A DNA stretch of 64,000 nucleotides, from assembly GCF_900537085.1 (NCBI RefSeq), contig NZ_UNRE01000002.1, forward strand, positions 558,289-622,288, read 5' to 3'. Of the stretch, positions 15,775-24,554 are shown piece after piece. This DNA is from Agarivorans sp. Alg241-V36 (GTDB lineage Bacteria > Pseudomonadota > Gammaproteobacteria > Enterobacterales > Celerinatantimonadaceae). The translations under genes were made by a program, and so were the position numbers. Each line of letters begins with the position of its first letter. Positions within the stretch are counted from its first letter, which is position 1. The notes beneath the pieces were generated by a model. The model saw nothing but the letters and a program-made list of their open reading frames with translations. It made no database searches and had not been told where the DNA came from.

Positions 15775-16521
15775 TTACTCATTGGTACAAACGGGTAAGA
15801 GATCGCGAAGCTCTTGGTTTAGAGCGGATTGAACCAATGAAGCAACCAGGGTGCGCAATTGCTCGCCAAAGAAATACTCGATGATGGATACCACCGGTTT
15901 GAGAAGCTCATTGAAGATACCCAGACCGTCTATTTTGATCGTAATGTTGCTGTAAGTTAAATGGATGAGGTAGATATCAAGCTTGTTGAAACACACTTGA
16001 CCATCCTTAATGGACGCGGTAAAAATCGCCTTCCCATTAGCGCCACCGCCTTGCGCGGTGGCTTTGCCTTTCACGGCAACGCTTGCATTAACATCAGGAA
16101 ATGGCCAGGGCATTTTTGCCTGCGCCCGCACTCGGCCGAGTACTTTTGTTGAAATGTCTCTTTCGAGGTTGCCCACGAACTCCAACTCCCCGGCATATTC
16201 ACTTAAGTGTTGGGTATCACTTTCTTCAAAATCTGCTCTACAGTTCACTTTTTCAATTGTCATGGTATCGATGCGTAAGGAGGCTAAACCGACCATGTCA
16301 AAAATGGCGTAACTCAATTCTGGTTTTACCCAAACGTAAGGCGGCCAAGAAGGCACTGGAAAGGGAAATTCAGGCAAGGTCTCTTTGTCACTAGCAACGT
16401 CGACCATAGGGTCCATATCTAGCTCTTCCATCAAGCGAGGTATGCTGGCATTGACCAGTGGAAGTAGTTTTTTGATTACCTTATTTAATAGATCTTCAAT
16501 GCTGTTATCAGGGTCACTCAT
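15775..16521 (-). CDS. TULIP/BPI-like lipid-binding protein, no signal peptide
   Basis: 248 residues, AAGGAG before the ATG. The N-terminal amphipathic helix (LLNKVIKKLLPLVNASIPRL), the alternating beta-strand middle (about 60-190) and the C-terminal helix (EQLRTLVASLVQSALNQEL, then RDLLPVC) match the pattern of TULIP domains such as BPI, PLUNC and insect JHBP/takeout proteins, which hold lipids in a long tube. No signal peptide or membrane helix is seen, although the partner gene downstream is secreted. TULIP domains are uncommon in bacteria. The call is from pattern only and could be wrong, since other long amphipathic-helix/beta folds look similar. Confidence 0.45.
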   Translation of the reverse strand: MSDPDNSIEDLLNKVIKKLLPLVNASIPRLMEELDMDPMVDVASDKETLPEFPFPVPSWPPYVWVKPELSYAIFDMVGLASLRIDTMTIEKVNCRADFEESDTQHLSEYAGELEFVGNLERDISTKVLGRVRAQAKMPWPFPDVNASVAVKGKATAQGGGANGKAIFTASIKDGQVCFNKLDIYLIHLTYSNITIKIDGLGIFNELLKPVVSIIEYFFGEQLRTLVASLVQSALNQELRDLLPVCTNE

Positions 16522-16997
16522 CGTGGTACTCCTTGTAAGGTGTAAAGGCTAACGTTTTCTCTTGCTGGTTATGCACACCGGCTTGAAACACCCACCACGA
16601 CTTATCACCTCCCCAAGATACTGACCGTAATTGACTGGGCCCAGCAGTAATATCTTGATGAATTGCTTTGTGTGTATTTCTGAACACTGGTAATTAGAAG
16701 GCAAGGAAAAGGCCAAAGTTACTAAGCCTCTGAGGGTAGTGATAAATAACTCATTTGATGATTAAGAAAAACATCAATATGTAAAAAAATCTGACACTGA
16801 GACTTATTTTCATTTCCCTTTAGTGCCAGCATGGCTTACTAGAAAGGGACTAAGCTAGGCAGGAAAGAATAAGACTTGCAACTCGCTCATCATAAAGAGA
16901 AGAGTGAGAAGGTACACATAAACAGGTGAGCCGACATCGCGCGCCCTGCGGCTGGACAGCAAAAAGTTGCTTCGCAACAGTGCTGCCCTAGGCTTGG
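16522..16997. other. Gene-free spacer with a possible attC half-site
   Basis: No gene is seen. The right part (about 16950-17003) contains the small stem GTTGC/GCAAC and ends in CCTAGGCTTGGCGTTAAC, which resembles the 3' half of integron attC sites (TTGGCGTTA core). No matching 5' half is visible upstream. The 785-bp recombinase element starts exactly at this core. Confidence 0.35.
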
Positions 16998-17124
16998 CGT
17001 TAACTCCGCTTCTTCCATACTTTCGCTAATCCGAAACGCCTTCAAATAAGTGAATGCTCTGACAGGCTTCTGTTCATTTCCTTCTAACTACAATGGTGAT
17101 GACCAAAACAAGAAGGAGGTCATC

Positions 17125-17721
17125 ATGGTTGTTTTAAACCAAACGAAACGAAGTGGCGTCAAAAGGCCTTTCAGGCTAGAGGAAATTTGGCGGATCAGAA
17201 CCAGATTAGAAATTGAAAATAGTTTAATGCAGCTTGCGTTGCTCAACTTAGCCATTGATAGCAAACTTAGAGCAAGTGACTTGCTCCTACTTAGGGTTTG
17301 CGACGTATCTTCGCAAGACAGGATATTTAATCGTGTTATACATATTCAGCAAAAAACAGGCATTGAAGTTCAATTTGAGATAACGGCAAGAACTCAACAA
17401 AGTTTAATGAAATGGATGCTAGTTGCTTTGCTAATTACTAGTGATTTCCTTTTTCCAAGTCAAAGGCGAAAGCAGCAACCGATTAGCTATTCGTACTATC
17501 GATACCTAGTCAGAAAATGGGCGTGCAATCTTGGGTTGGATCCAAACCTGTATGGCACTCATTCAATGAGACGAACTAAAGCTACATTAGTCTATGCAAA
17601 AACTAAAAATATTAGAGCGGTTCAGCTTTTACTAGGACATACAAAGGTAGATAACACGATCCGCTACCTTGGTGTTGAATTAGAAGACGCATTATTACTT
17701 TCAGAAGGCACTGCTTGTTAG
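17125..17721 (+). CDS. Small tyrosine recombinase (left copy)
   Basis: 198 residues from ATG 17125, preceded by AAGGAGG. An upstream in-frame ATG at 17050 is less likely. This is only the catalytic domain of a tyrosine recombinase: Arg49, Lys77, His146-x-x-Arg149, His172 and Tyr181 are all present, so it should be active. It lacks the usual N-terminal core-binding domain, as do FimB/FimE, and belongs to a widespread family of solitary ~200-residue integrases with the GTHSMRRTKATL signature. It differs from the right copy by five residues (for example KWM/KWI and WAC/WAF). With that copy it brackets the sulfatase block, suggesting a role in its movement. Confidence 0.88.
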   Translation: MVVLNQTKRSGVKRPFRLEEIWRIRTRLEIENSLMQLALLNLAIDSKLRASDLLLLRVCDVSSQDRIFNRVIHIQQKTGIEVQFEITARTQQSLMKWMLVALLITSDFLFPSQRRKQQPISYSYYRYLVRKWACNLGLDPNLYGTHSMRRTKATLVYAKTKNIRAVQLLLGHTKVDNTIRYLGVELEDALLLSEGTAC

Positions 17722-17727
17722 CCGAAA

Positions 17728-17750
17728 GGGACCCTATTATGTAGGGTTCC
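17728..17750 (+). terminator. Hairpin after recombinase, left copy
   Basis: GGGACCCTA / TAGGGTTCC with one G-T pair and a 5-base loop, 6 bases after the stop. It is repeated at 32219-32241. The T-run is short. Confidence 0.65.
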
Positions 17751-17905
17751 TATAACAACTATTCTGACTATTTTTTGCCCCAAAGTGCTTCAGAGCAGGG
17801 TTGAACCTGACTTTAAGTTGCGCGATTTGACTTATTTTTTCTAATGACAAACTCTCTAGCCATGTGGTCAATTCTGGTACATATTTCATAACTGAAACTT
17901 AGAGG

Positions 17906-19597
17906 TTAAGGAACTACCTCTATAAGTACGTTTCCTGTCGAACCCGACGGAAAGTTTATTTTCATAAATTGAGAGATGGTTGGCGCTATATCGTAAGGGG
18001 TGACTTCCCGGTGAACTTTAGCACCTTTTATATCCATTCCTGCAAAAAAGATAGGAACGAAAGTATCATAGCGCCATGGAGAACCATGAACAGAGGCTAC
18101 TTTCAAACCGTCAAAGTTATTAATATACACATTTGGATCGAACACCACATAGATATCTCCAGAGCGAGTCGGGTGGTGGTTGTTAGCCACTAATCGATTA
18201 ATACGGGTATCCGCAAGCTGACCTTTCATGATGTCTGTTGCTGTAATTGTTTGACTAATACCATCGATGTTTTCTAATGCGCTGGCGATAAAAGTCTGAA
18301 CCTCTGACACTTTATGTCCTTTTGCCTCAATCAGTTCATGGTTCAGGTATAGATACGGATCAGCATATTGACGCATGACATCCTCATCTAGCCCAAAACG
18401 TTTCTTTACTGATTCAAAAATGCCTGATTGTTTCATTTTTTCAATGCCAAAATAGTCAGCTTTATTGCCACCTAACGCATTCACGTAGCCCGGTACGTCT
18501 GGGGCTCCGTGATCTGCTGACAGCACAATCAGTGTGTTATCAAGCCCTACCGTTTTATCTACGTGAGCGAATAGTTCTGCTAATGTGCGGTCGAGACGTA
18601 TTAGGTTGTCTTCTGCTTCGATACTAGAAGGGCCATACATATGGATGACATAATCGGTCGCTGAGAAACTAACCGAAAGATAGTCAGGGTATTTACCTTG
18701 ACCTAAAGCTTCTGAGTTAATGACAGCTTTGGCAAAATCTGCAACGATTTCATCGCCTGCTGGGCTTAAGCTCAATAGTGTAGTGAAGTATGGGTAGCTA
18801 GCAGGACCATAAGGGTGAGGGAAGCTACGACTAAAATTAGCTAGGTCAACTTTATATTCGACATCACCATCACCAGAAAATAGATATTTTTCTTGGGGTA
18901 GACTGAGTTCCCATCGCTTGCCGCTGTATCGTTGAGTAAAGTCCTTGGCATTCCATTCGTCAACCCAAGCTGGATTCTTGTCGTAGTAATAATCACTTGT
19001 TACAAATGCGCTGGCAGATTTAGAGAACCAGAAAGCTTTACCTAACTCACCACCTAAAGACACAGCCCCTCTGTCTTTAAAAGAGACGGAAAAAGCACGA
19101 GACTTACCATGATAGGCTTTAACAATTTCGTCTCCAATTGTAGAAGTTTGAATATTGAGCGGTGATCGACCATCGCCTTGTGCTACGCGCTGGGTAGAAT
19201 CGATCTCTGTTGATTGATCGACGTCAGCACCTGTTGCCAGTAAGTTGTAATTGGCATCCTCGATATTGTAAACCACGCGTCCTTGAGTGCGGTCGTACCA
19301 CACATTACTTATCATACCGTTTACGGCAGGATGGGCACCTGTTGCAAGGGCTGCGTGTCCTACAATCGTTTCTGTGTTCGCATGTTGGTAGTGTGCATTC
19401 GTATAGTGAACTCCCTCATCTAAGAGCAGCTTAAAACCACCTTCACCAAAGTTGTTTTTAAATCGATTGGGTAAGTCACCACGTAGAGCGTCAACGGTAA
19501 GCTGCAGAATGAGTTTTGGCTGGGTTCCGTTTGCGATGACAGCACCTGAAGAAAATAACATGCTGAGTGCAAGGGTACTAACGGCAAGGTTCTTCAT
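17906..19597 (-). CDS. PafA-like secreted alkaline phosphatase
   Basis: About 563 residues from the ATG at 19597; a longer TTG-started frame would mask the signal peptide MKNLAVSTLALSMLFSSG. It is an alkaline-phosphatase-superfamily phosphomonoesterase. The nucleophile Thr lies in NTETIVGHA (about residue 77), followed by ISNVWYDR, the SFKDRGAV motif (Lys174, Arg176) that marks PafA-type enzymes, and the metal ligands in TVDALRGD, SATDYVIH, SADHGAPD and VHGSPWRYD. It acts in the periplasm. It sits 114 bases after the small secreted gene at 19712, probably in the same transcript. A sulfatase activity is less likely because the K-x-R phosphate pair is present. Confidence 0.82.
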   Translation of the reverse strand: MKNLAVSTLALSMLFSSGAVIANGTQPKLILQLTVDALRGDLPNRFKNNFGEGGFKLLLDEGVHYTNAHYQHANTETIVGHAALATGAHPAVNGMISNVWYDRTQGRVVYNIEDANYNLLATGADVDQSTEIDSTQRVAQGDGRSPLNIQTSTIGDEIVKAYHGKSRAFSVSFKDRGAVSLGGELGKAFWFSKSASAFVTSDYYYDKNPAWVDEWNAKDFTQRYSGKRWELSLPQEKYLFSGDGDVEYKVDLANFSRSFPHPYGPASYPYFTTLLSLSPAGDEIVADFAKAVINSEALGQGKYPDYLSVSFSATDYVIHMYGPSSIEAEDNLIRLDRTLAELFAHVDKTVGLDNTLIVLSADHGAPDVPGYVNALGGNKADYFGIEKMKQSGIFESVKKRFGLDEDVMRQYADPYLYLNHELIEAKGHKVSEVQTFIASALENIDGISQTITATDIMKGQLADTRINRLVANNHHPTRSGDIYVVFDPNVYINNFDGLKVASVHGSPWRYDTFVPIFFAGMDIKGAKVHREVTPYDIAPTISQFMKINFPSGSTGNVLIEVVP

Positions 19598-19711
19598 ATT
19601 GTTAGTCCAGTTTTCGATATGGTTATGCTCCAAAACGAGCTTTTCTATTTACGGTTAGATTCATCACTGCACGCTGTAATCGTATACAATCACAAAAAGC
19701 TTTGGTGCATT

Positions 19712-20089
19712 CTAAGCATCATGACGAATGTAGTCTTTGGCTAGATCTTCCGTTCGGGTACTGGTGATCCAACATTTCACTTCCTCTATCTTACCGTCCT
19801 CTTTTCGGGTGTACATATCGGATACAGAGAAAGGAGGAATCACAGCGATGGAGTCGATAGCAACGGCTTGCTCGTTTTCATCAAACGCGACGCAACGAAC
19901 TTTGACAGCTTCAGCGTACGAGACTTTCTCTCGCCAGTGAGTATCGGAGAGTGGTTGAATCTCATCCCCAGTAATAACGAGTGGTTTGTTTGGCCGCTTT
20001 GCTTCTGTATCAGGCGTAGCGGTCTCTTTTGCAAGTGCATTGGTGCAGATGAGTGCAGCAAGCAAAACTAGGATTTTGTTAAATGTCAT
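19712..20089 (-). CDS. Small secreted protein of unknown function
   Basis: About 125 residues from the ATG at 20089 (an earlier frame start at 20104 adds five residues). The signal peptide ends NALA. The mature part is short, charged and beta-like, with two cysteines (VRCVAF and VKCWIT) that may form a disulfide. No family is recognised. It lies between the MoxR/VWA operon and the PafA-like gene, and a TAGGA-N4-CCCTA palindrome stands 70 bases upstream, so it may head its own unit with the phosphatase. Confidence 0.55.
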   Translation of the reverse strand: MTFNKILVLLAALICTNALAKETATPDTEAKRPNKPLVITGDEIQPLSDTHWREKVSYAEAVKVRCVAFDENEQAVAIDSIAVIPPFSVSDMYTRKEDGKIEEVKCWITSTRTEDLAKDYIRHDA

Positions 20090-20158
20090 ATTAACAACCC
20101 TCAATGGTTGGTCGTGTAAGTAACTGGAACACTACATGGATTTTCTAAAGAGATTAAC

Positions 20159-20172
20159 TAGGACTTTCCCTA
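20159..20172. promoter_or_regulatory. Operator-like palindrome upstream of the small-protein/phosphatase unit
   Basis: TAGGACTTTCCCTA, one mismatch from the palindrome TAGGA-N4-TCCTA that stands before the sulfatase and maturase genes. It lies 70 bases upstream of the 20089 start. Probable binding site of the LuxR-type regulator encoded at 29483. Confidence 0.6.
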
Positions 20173-20189
20173 ATCTGAGCTTTACCCAT

Positions 20190-21506
20190 TTACGCGGAAT
20201 TGATTGGTTTCAATCGGTACTTCGCACGCCACTCTTGTCTTATTTCATTCGTTAACACCCATACCACCATGCTGCGCTTTAACCGCCAGTGACCTTGTTT
20301 GTTGGTGTGGACGCCGTTTTTCAGCGTCGGATAATGGTTTAGGTCATAAATGCCACGATGTGACAACCATTGATAGAGTGCTCGGCGTGAACGTTTTTTT
20401 GTACCAATAGCAACCCAAAAAAGAGTTATTAAGCGTTTTACAGAAGAAGAGTGAATTGCAGTTTGAATCTGCACGTTAAACGCCTTCCATAAGCAAGAAA
20501 ACTTAAAACGTAAACGCCATAAGCCAATCAAAAGTAACAAGCCTAAAATGAGGTTTTTACGTTGTCCTACCAGCCATTGTTTTACATTTGAAGTCCATAG
20601 ATCAATGCGCTGATCCAAAGGCAAAGGTGGTGCAGAGTTGACCATCACCTTAATGGCTGGCAGCGAAATTTCTTCAACTTTATTCTTTGTTGTGTTCCAC
20701 CACTGGAATGACAGCTCGGGCAGGGTGTATTGCCCTTTGTTAACAAAACGATAGTGAATATCAGTGCTGCGTGTTCCCGTCATATCCGCGCGGAATGATT
20801 GGGTTGTTGTCTGGCTATTACCTGTGCGAATTTCTACACCTTCAATTTGGTTTAGAAACGGTAGCTCTGAAATAAATTGCCCTGGTAGATCAGTAACATT
20901 GAGAAAGATAGAACGGGTTACCGCGCCGCCTTCGGTAATCTCTACGTCACTAACCGTTTGGTTTGCCGTGACCTTAGGAGAGGCAATCTTACCCTTTGCC
21001 GCCTCAGGAAGTGCGTTAACCGTTATCTTTAAGGGCTGTGTCGGAATATATATTTTGTTGTCACCACGGCCAAGGGTGATGTTGATACTTGGTAAAGTGA
21101 ATTCTCCAGGTTTGGCTGGAAATAGCTCTAACTTTAATGCCGCTTGTTCAACACGTTTGCCATTTTCTATAGGTCTGGTGTATTGCCAAAATGTAGTGGT
21201 TTGCTCAAAAAAGAGATCTTTGGCTGAAACATCGTCAACGTTGATAACGTCAGTAATCGCTGTATCACTCAAAAGCTCAAGGAAAACGGTATGACGTTGC
21301 CTCTCTGTTAAGGTCTCGTTACCCAGCGCCCAGCGGGCATGATACTGTGTGTTCACGGTGCTTAGTTGCTGTGAGGGGGTAACAGAGAGAGGATCATCTG
21401 TAGTGATTGATGCTTTCGCATTTAAACTTGCCATGAGTACCATGCTAAATGCAATGGCGGTACCTAAATGACTGATGAGGCGTGTATTGCGAAATAACGT
21501 GCTCAT
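20190..21506 (-). CDS. BatD-like protein (aerotolerance operon type)
   Basis: 438 residues: a signal peptide, several beta-sandwich repeats (about 35-300, with LFFEQTTTFW and FPAKPGEFTLP typical of BatD), one transmembrane helix (about 310-340) and a basic cytoplasmic tail. BatD proteins partner with the VWA membrane proteins BatA/BatB under a MoxR ATPase; the complex is thought to help assemble or protect envelope proteins. It is the last gene of the six-gene operon, and its start overlaps the stop of the preceding gene by 4 bases. Confidence 0.82.
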   Translation of the reverse strand: MSTLFRNTRLISHLGTAIAFSMVLMASLNAKASITTDDPLSVTPSQQLSTVNTQYHARWALGNETLTERQRHTVFLELLSDTAITDVINVDDVSAKDLFFEQTTTFWQYTRPIENGKRVEQAALKLELFPAKPGEFTLPSINITLGRGDNKIYIPTQPLKITVNALPEAAKGKIASPKVTANQTVSDVEITEGGAVTRSIFLNVTDLPGQFISELPFLNQIEGVEIRTGNSQTTTQSFRADMTGTRSTDIHYRFVNKGQYTLPELSFQWWNTTKNKVEEISLPAIKVMVNSAPPLPLDQRIDLWTSNVKQWLVGQRKNLILGLLLLIGLWRLRFKFSCLWKAFNVQIQTAIHSSSVKRLITLFWVAIGTKKRSRRALYQWLSHRGIYDLNHYPTLKNGVHTNKQGHWRLKRSMVVWVLTNEIRQEWRAKYRLKPINSA

Positions 21507-23089
21507 TGTTTCACCTCCTGTGGAAAGTGTTCGATGTGCAGCTCTGGTTCGGCCATTTGCTGAAGTTGGATGGAGAACTTATTGCGAAGGAACACTTCAG
21601 GGTTGGATTTAACTTGCTCCAGCCAAATTTTGGTTAAATGCTCTTCTGCCATTAAATCTGCACTATTGATGACCTCAATTTTGTCTTCAGGTTCTTCAAT
21701 TCCCATATCTTCTTCTAGGGTGGAAATAACATCGGCAGTCATGTCTTCTCCTGCAGTGCCTTGGCCTTGCGCACGATCAGCCATGAGGTCGAAAATCTCT
21801 TGAAGTAGAGCTAGGTTGTGCAAAGCTTGCGGGTGCTGTGGTTCTAATTCCAGCACTTGTTCGAACCAACGCTCTGATGAACGAAAGCGGTCAATATGCA
21901 AATAGCTCAGAGCCACCTTGAAGCGTTTTTCGATCGAGTCTGGCTGATTGTTGAGCATAGTGAGTGCCCATTCCCACTGCTGATTGCGCATGAGGGATTC
22001 AATTTTCCAATCAGGATCGATAAAGGCTTGCGCCGCGCATGCATAATTGCCTTGATTATAAAACCATTGCCCTTGTTGATCTGGAGTGAGGAAGAGCCTC
22101 ATCGACAATGAATCACAGGTAGCGAGATCCGTTGATGCCTTTGCTAAAGCGGGGCTTGGTTGAAAGGCACTGAGTGCAACAACGCCGACCAATACGCTAG
22201 GAACCCAACGGATACTCCAGCCTCGGCGAAACCAGAGTAAACTAAACATTAGTGTAGGTAAAACGAGATAAAATCCGGCCTCTTGCCATTGTATCTCTTC
22301 ATCCGTCGGGTCGAAGTAACTGAAACTGTCGATCCAGCGGGTAATGCTTTTAATGTCGCTATTGTCTGGAGTATTTTGAATGAGGCGGATCCCCGAAGGT
22401 GCATCGACAGTTTCGCTGTAACCAAACTTCCAAACGATCACTTGATCACGGAAATCACGATCATAACGCTCTATTGCTTGAACTGCACTGTTATCGAGGC
22501 TGTCGGTAACGACGACAATGCTTGCAGGAATATTGCTTTCTGTGTGTTGATGGGCAATTTGCTCCAAGACAGCAGGCAGGTTTTTCCCTTGTCTAGGAAC
22601 GAGGTTTGTTGATAAAGAAGAAAGATACAGCTCAAGCACTTCCCGGTCTTCTGTCGGTGGAATGAGCATATGAGCGCTGCCTGCATAGACATACGCACCA
22701 ATTACCCCATCAGGTTTGTATTCTAATAGGTTAGATAGCTTCAGCTTAGCGTTTTCAAGGCGATTAGGTGCAATGTCAGATTCCCCCATAGAGCGTGATA
22801 AATCAACCACAAATAGAATCGGCGCTTGGTTTTTTGCATGGCTATTGGGTTCAGGCTGCCATGTTGGCCCCGCAACAATAAAGATCATCAAAGCAAGAAA
22901 GAGCGGTAGCAAGTGCTGAGGAGAAAACCAACGTGCATTGTTTTCTCCTATATTGAGAAATGGCAATAAGTGAGCTGCGATAGGCTGCTTTTCACTGCTG
23001 TTAGCTTTTCGCTTAAGGGTGAAGAACAAAACGCCTAAAGGAATAGCTAACAATAGTAACCATGGTCGAATGAAATGAAATTCAGCCAT
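21503..23089 (-). CDS. VWA-domain membrane protein with TPR region (BatB/BatC fusion)
   Basis: 528 residues: two membrane helices at the N-terminus, a VWA domain (about 80-280) with the metal site DLSRSMGESD, a transmembrane pair (about 285-320), then a periplasmic TPR-like region (about 330-450; NQGNYACAAQAF and ALHNLALLQEIFDL). This corresponds to separate BatB and BatC of Bacteroidetes/Leptospira aerotolerance operons joined in one chain. It overlaps the neighbours on both sides by a few bases, so expression is tightly coupled. Confidence 0.83.
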   Translation of the reverse strand: MAEFHFIRPWLLLLAIPLGVLFFTLKRKANSSEKQPIAAHLLPFLNIGENNARWFSPQHLLPLFLALMIFIVAGPTWQPEPNSHAKNQAPILFVVDLSRSMGESDIAPNRLENAKLKLSNLLEYKPDGVIGAYVYAGSAHMLIPPTEDREVLELYLSSLSTNLVPRQGKNLPAVLEQIAHQHTESNIPASIVVVTDSLDNSAVQAIERYDRDFRDQVIVWKFGYSETVDAPSGIRLIQNTPDNSDIKSITRWIDSFSYFDPTDEEIQWQEAGFYLVLPTLMFSLLWFRRGWSIRWVPSVLVGVVALSAFQPSPALAKASTDLATCDSLSMRLFLTPDQQGQWFYNQGNYACAAQAFIDPDWKIESLMRNQQWEWALTMLNNQPDSIEKRFKVALSYLHIDRFRSSERWFEQVLELEPQHPQALHNLALLQEIFDLMADRAQGQGTAGEDMTADVISTLEEDMGIEEPEDKIEVINSADLMAEEHLTKIWLEQVKSNPEVFLRNKFSIQLQQMAEPELHIEHFPQEVKQ

Positions 23090-24077
23090 TGTCGTCTCCT
23101 TTATTCTTGTTGCTCTGCCTACGCAATGCAGCCATAACTAGCAACAGCAGGTTGAGAATTAAACTGACAATAAGTGGCCAGTAATAGAGCTCTACTTTTG
23201 GTCGAATGGTGTAGCTATCAAAAAGCGTTTCTTCTAGCTCGTTGAGTGCTTTATAAACATCAACTAGATCTTGCCCATTGAGCGCTTCAAATACCTGACC
23301 ACCGGTGTAATTGGCAATACGCTCTAACATTTCCAAGTCAATGCCATCTTCACCAACGTTCGTTGCGTCACCAATGGCAATGGGATAGATAGTAATGTCG
23401 TGTTCACCAGCAAAATGCGCAGCGTCAATGGGCGGATAATTGCTGGTAGTATCGCGTCCATCAGTCATAAGAATGAGAACTTTATTGGCACTGTCTGAAT
23501 GTTCAAAGTGATTAACCGCAACGCCAATGGCATCTCCGAGTGCTGTTCCTGCCCCTGCCATGCGAACATCCATTTCATTGAGCAACTGAGTGATAATAGA
23601 GAAATCGTCAGTAAATGGGGCCTGTAAATACGCATCATCACCAAAAGCGATAAGGCCGATTCGATCGCCTTCACGTTGAACTAGAAAATCGTCGAGCAGA
23701 AGTTTTACACCATCAACACGGCGAACATTGATGCCATCTGGATCGACAAAGTCACGAGCTTCCATTGAGCCAGACAGATCCACCGCCACCATCATTTCAC
23801 GACCACTTTTTTCTATTGAAACGGGCTCACCTAGCCAAACAGGTTTTGTTGCAGCGATAACTAGGCTTAGGTAGGTCACTGTAATAAGGAGACGTTGCCA
23901 CCAAATAGGTGAAATCACCACAGCGCCAGAGGTAGGTTTAGAGCCTGTGACTTCAACTAACTTATCGAAGTGGCTAAAACGCAGTGCGGCGTGAGGAGTG
24001 AAGTGTTTGGGGCACAGAAACATCACTAACGGTAGCAAAATCAGTAGACCGAATAGAGGGTAAGAGAAGGTTAACAT
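23082..24077 (-). CDS. VWA-domain membrane protein (BatA-like)
   Basis: 331 residues with membrane helices near residues 8-25 and 62-82, a VWA domain (about 88-285) with an intact MIDAS (DLSGSMEARD, and DGRDTTSNYP), and a C-terminal helix (about 300-320). VWA domains of this type bind protein partners through the bound metal, and the MoxR ATPase is expected to remodel the complex. It overlaps the DUF4381 gene upstream and the VWA-TPR gene downstream by 7-8 bases. Confidence 0.85.
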   Translation of the reverse strand: MLTFSYPLFGLLILLPLVMFLCPKHFTPHAALRFSHFDKLVEVTGSKPTSGAVVISPIWWQRLLITVTYLSLVIAATKPVWLGEPVSIEKSGREMMVAVDLSGSMEARDFVDPDGINVRRVDGVKLLLDDFLVQREGDRIGLIAFGDDAYLQAPFTDDFSIITQLLNEMDVRMAGAGTALGDAIGVAVNHFEHSDSANKVLILMTDGRDTTSNYPPIDAAHFAGEHDITIYPIAIGDATNVGEDGIDLEMLERIANYTGGQVFEALNGQDLVDVYKALNELEETLFDSYTIRPKVELYYWPLIVSLILNLLLLVMAALRRQSNKNKGDDNG

Positions 24078-24547
24078 GTCACCTCCTTAAACCACTGTTT
24101 GATCGCTTGCCTATCTCCGGCAGTGAGATTAGGCGATGCGCGATAGCTGCTCTCCATTAATTGAGATACCTGTACTGAATGCAAAGTGGTCGCGCTGCTT
24201 TGACATATGAATTGAGCAAACTCCTGGTTAGTCATTGTGCCGACATTGGATTTAGGCCAGCGTTGATGTGCCAACTGCTTCATTAAATGCGCGATGGCGG
24301 CAATGTTCTGTTCATATTCGTATTGTTGAAACAGCGCCCAAGCTTCGCGTAAGTAGGTGCGTTTAAGATACTGGTGATAGCGATGAGCAATATAGCCAAA
24401 TACCACGGTGATGGTGGCGAGTCCAATGAGCTGCCACATCAGCGTTTGTGGAAACCATGAAATAGCTTGAGGCGGAGAAATCCATTCAGCCCGTTTTACT
24501 AGGTGACTACCAAATTCGACAATTTGGCCTTGAGTAGAATTGCTCAT
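24071..24547 (-). CDS. DUF4381 membrane protein
   Basis: 158 residues. The N-terminal part precedes one transmembrane helix (about 32-52), then a cytoplasmic helical region with LREAWALFQQYEYEQN and MTNQEFAQFIC. This matches DUF4381, a standard member of MoxR/DUF58/VWA operons in gammaproteobacteria. Its specific task is unknown. The short gap to the DUF58 gene (7 bases) and the overlap with BatA place it firmly in the operon. Confidence 0.8.
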   Translation of the reverse strand: MSNSTQGQIVEFGSHLVKRAEWISPPQAISWFPQTLMWQLIGLATITVVFGYIAHRYHQYLKRTYLREAWALFQQYEYEQNIAAIAHLMKQLAHQRWPKSNVGTMTNQEFAQFICQSSATTLHSVQVSQLMESSYRASPNLTAGDRQAIKQWFKEVTC

Positions 24548-24554
24548 AAAATGC

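Larger units (their letters stand above)
16998..17782 (+). mobile_element. 785-bp recombinase-only element, left copy
   Basis: A unit from CGTTAA (16998) to TTGCCCCA (17782) that recurs with exactly the same length at 31489-32273, in the same orientation. It contains one small tyrosine recombinase gene, its ribosome site and a terminator hairpin (17728-17750). The coding parts differ by few bases, while the 120 bases upstream have diverged more. There are no terminal inverted repeats, so this is not a classical insertion sequence. Confidence 0.75.

Noticed and set aside
20764-21294. A 176-residue plus-strand frame inside the BatD gene
   Set aside because: It lies entirely antisense to a clear BatD-like protein and has no recognisable features.
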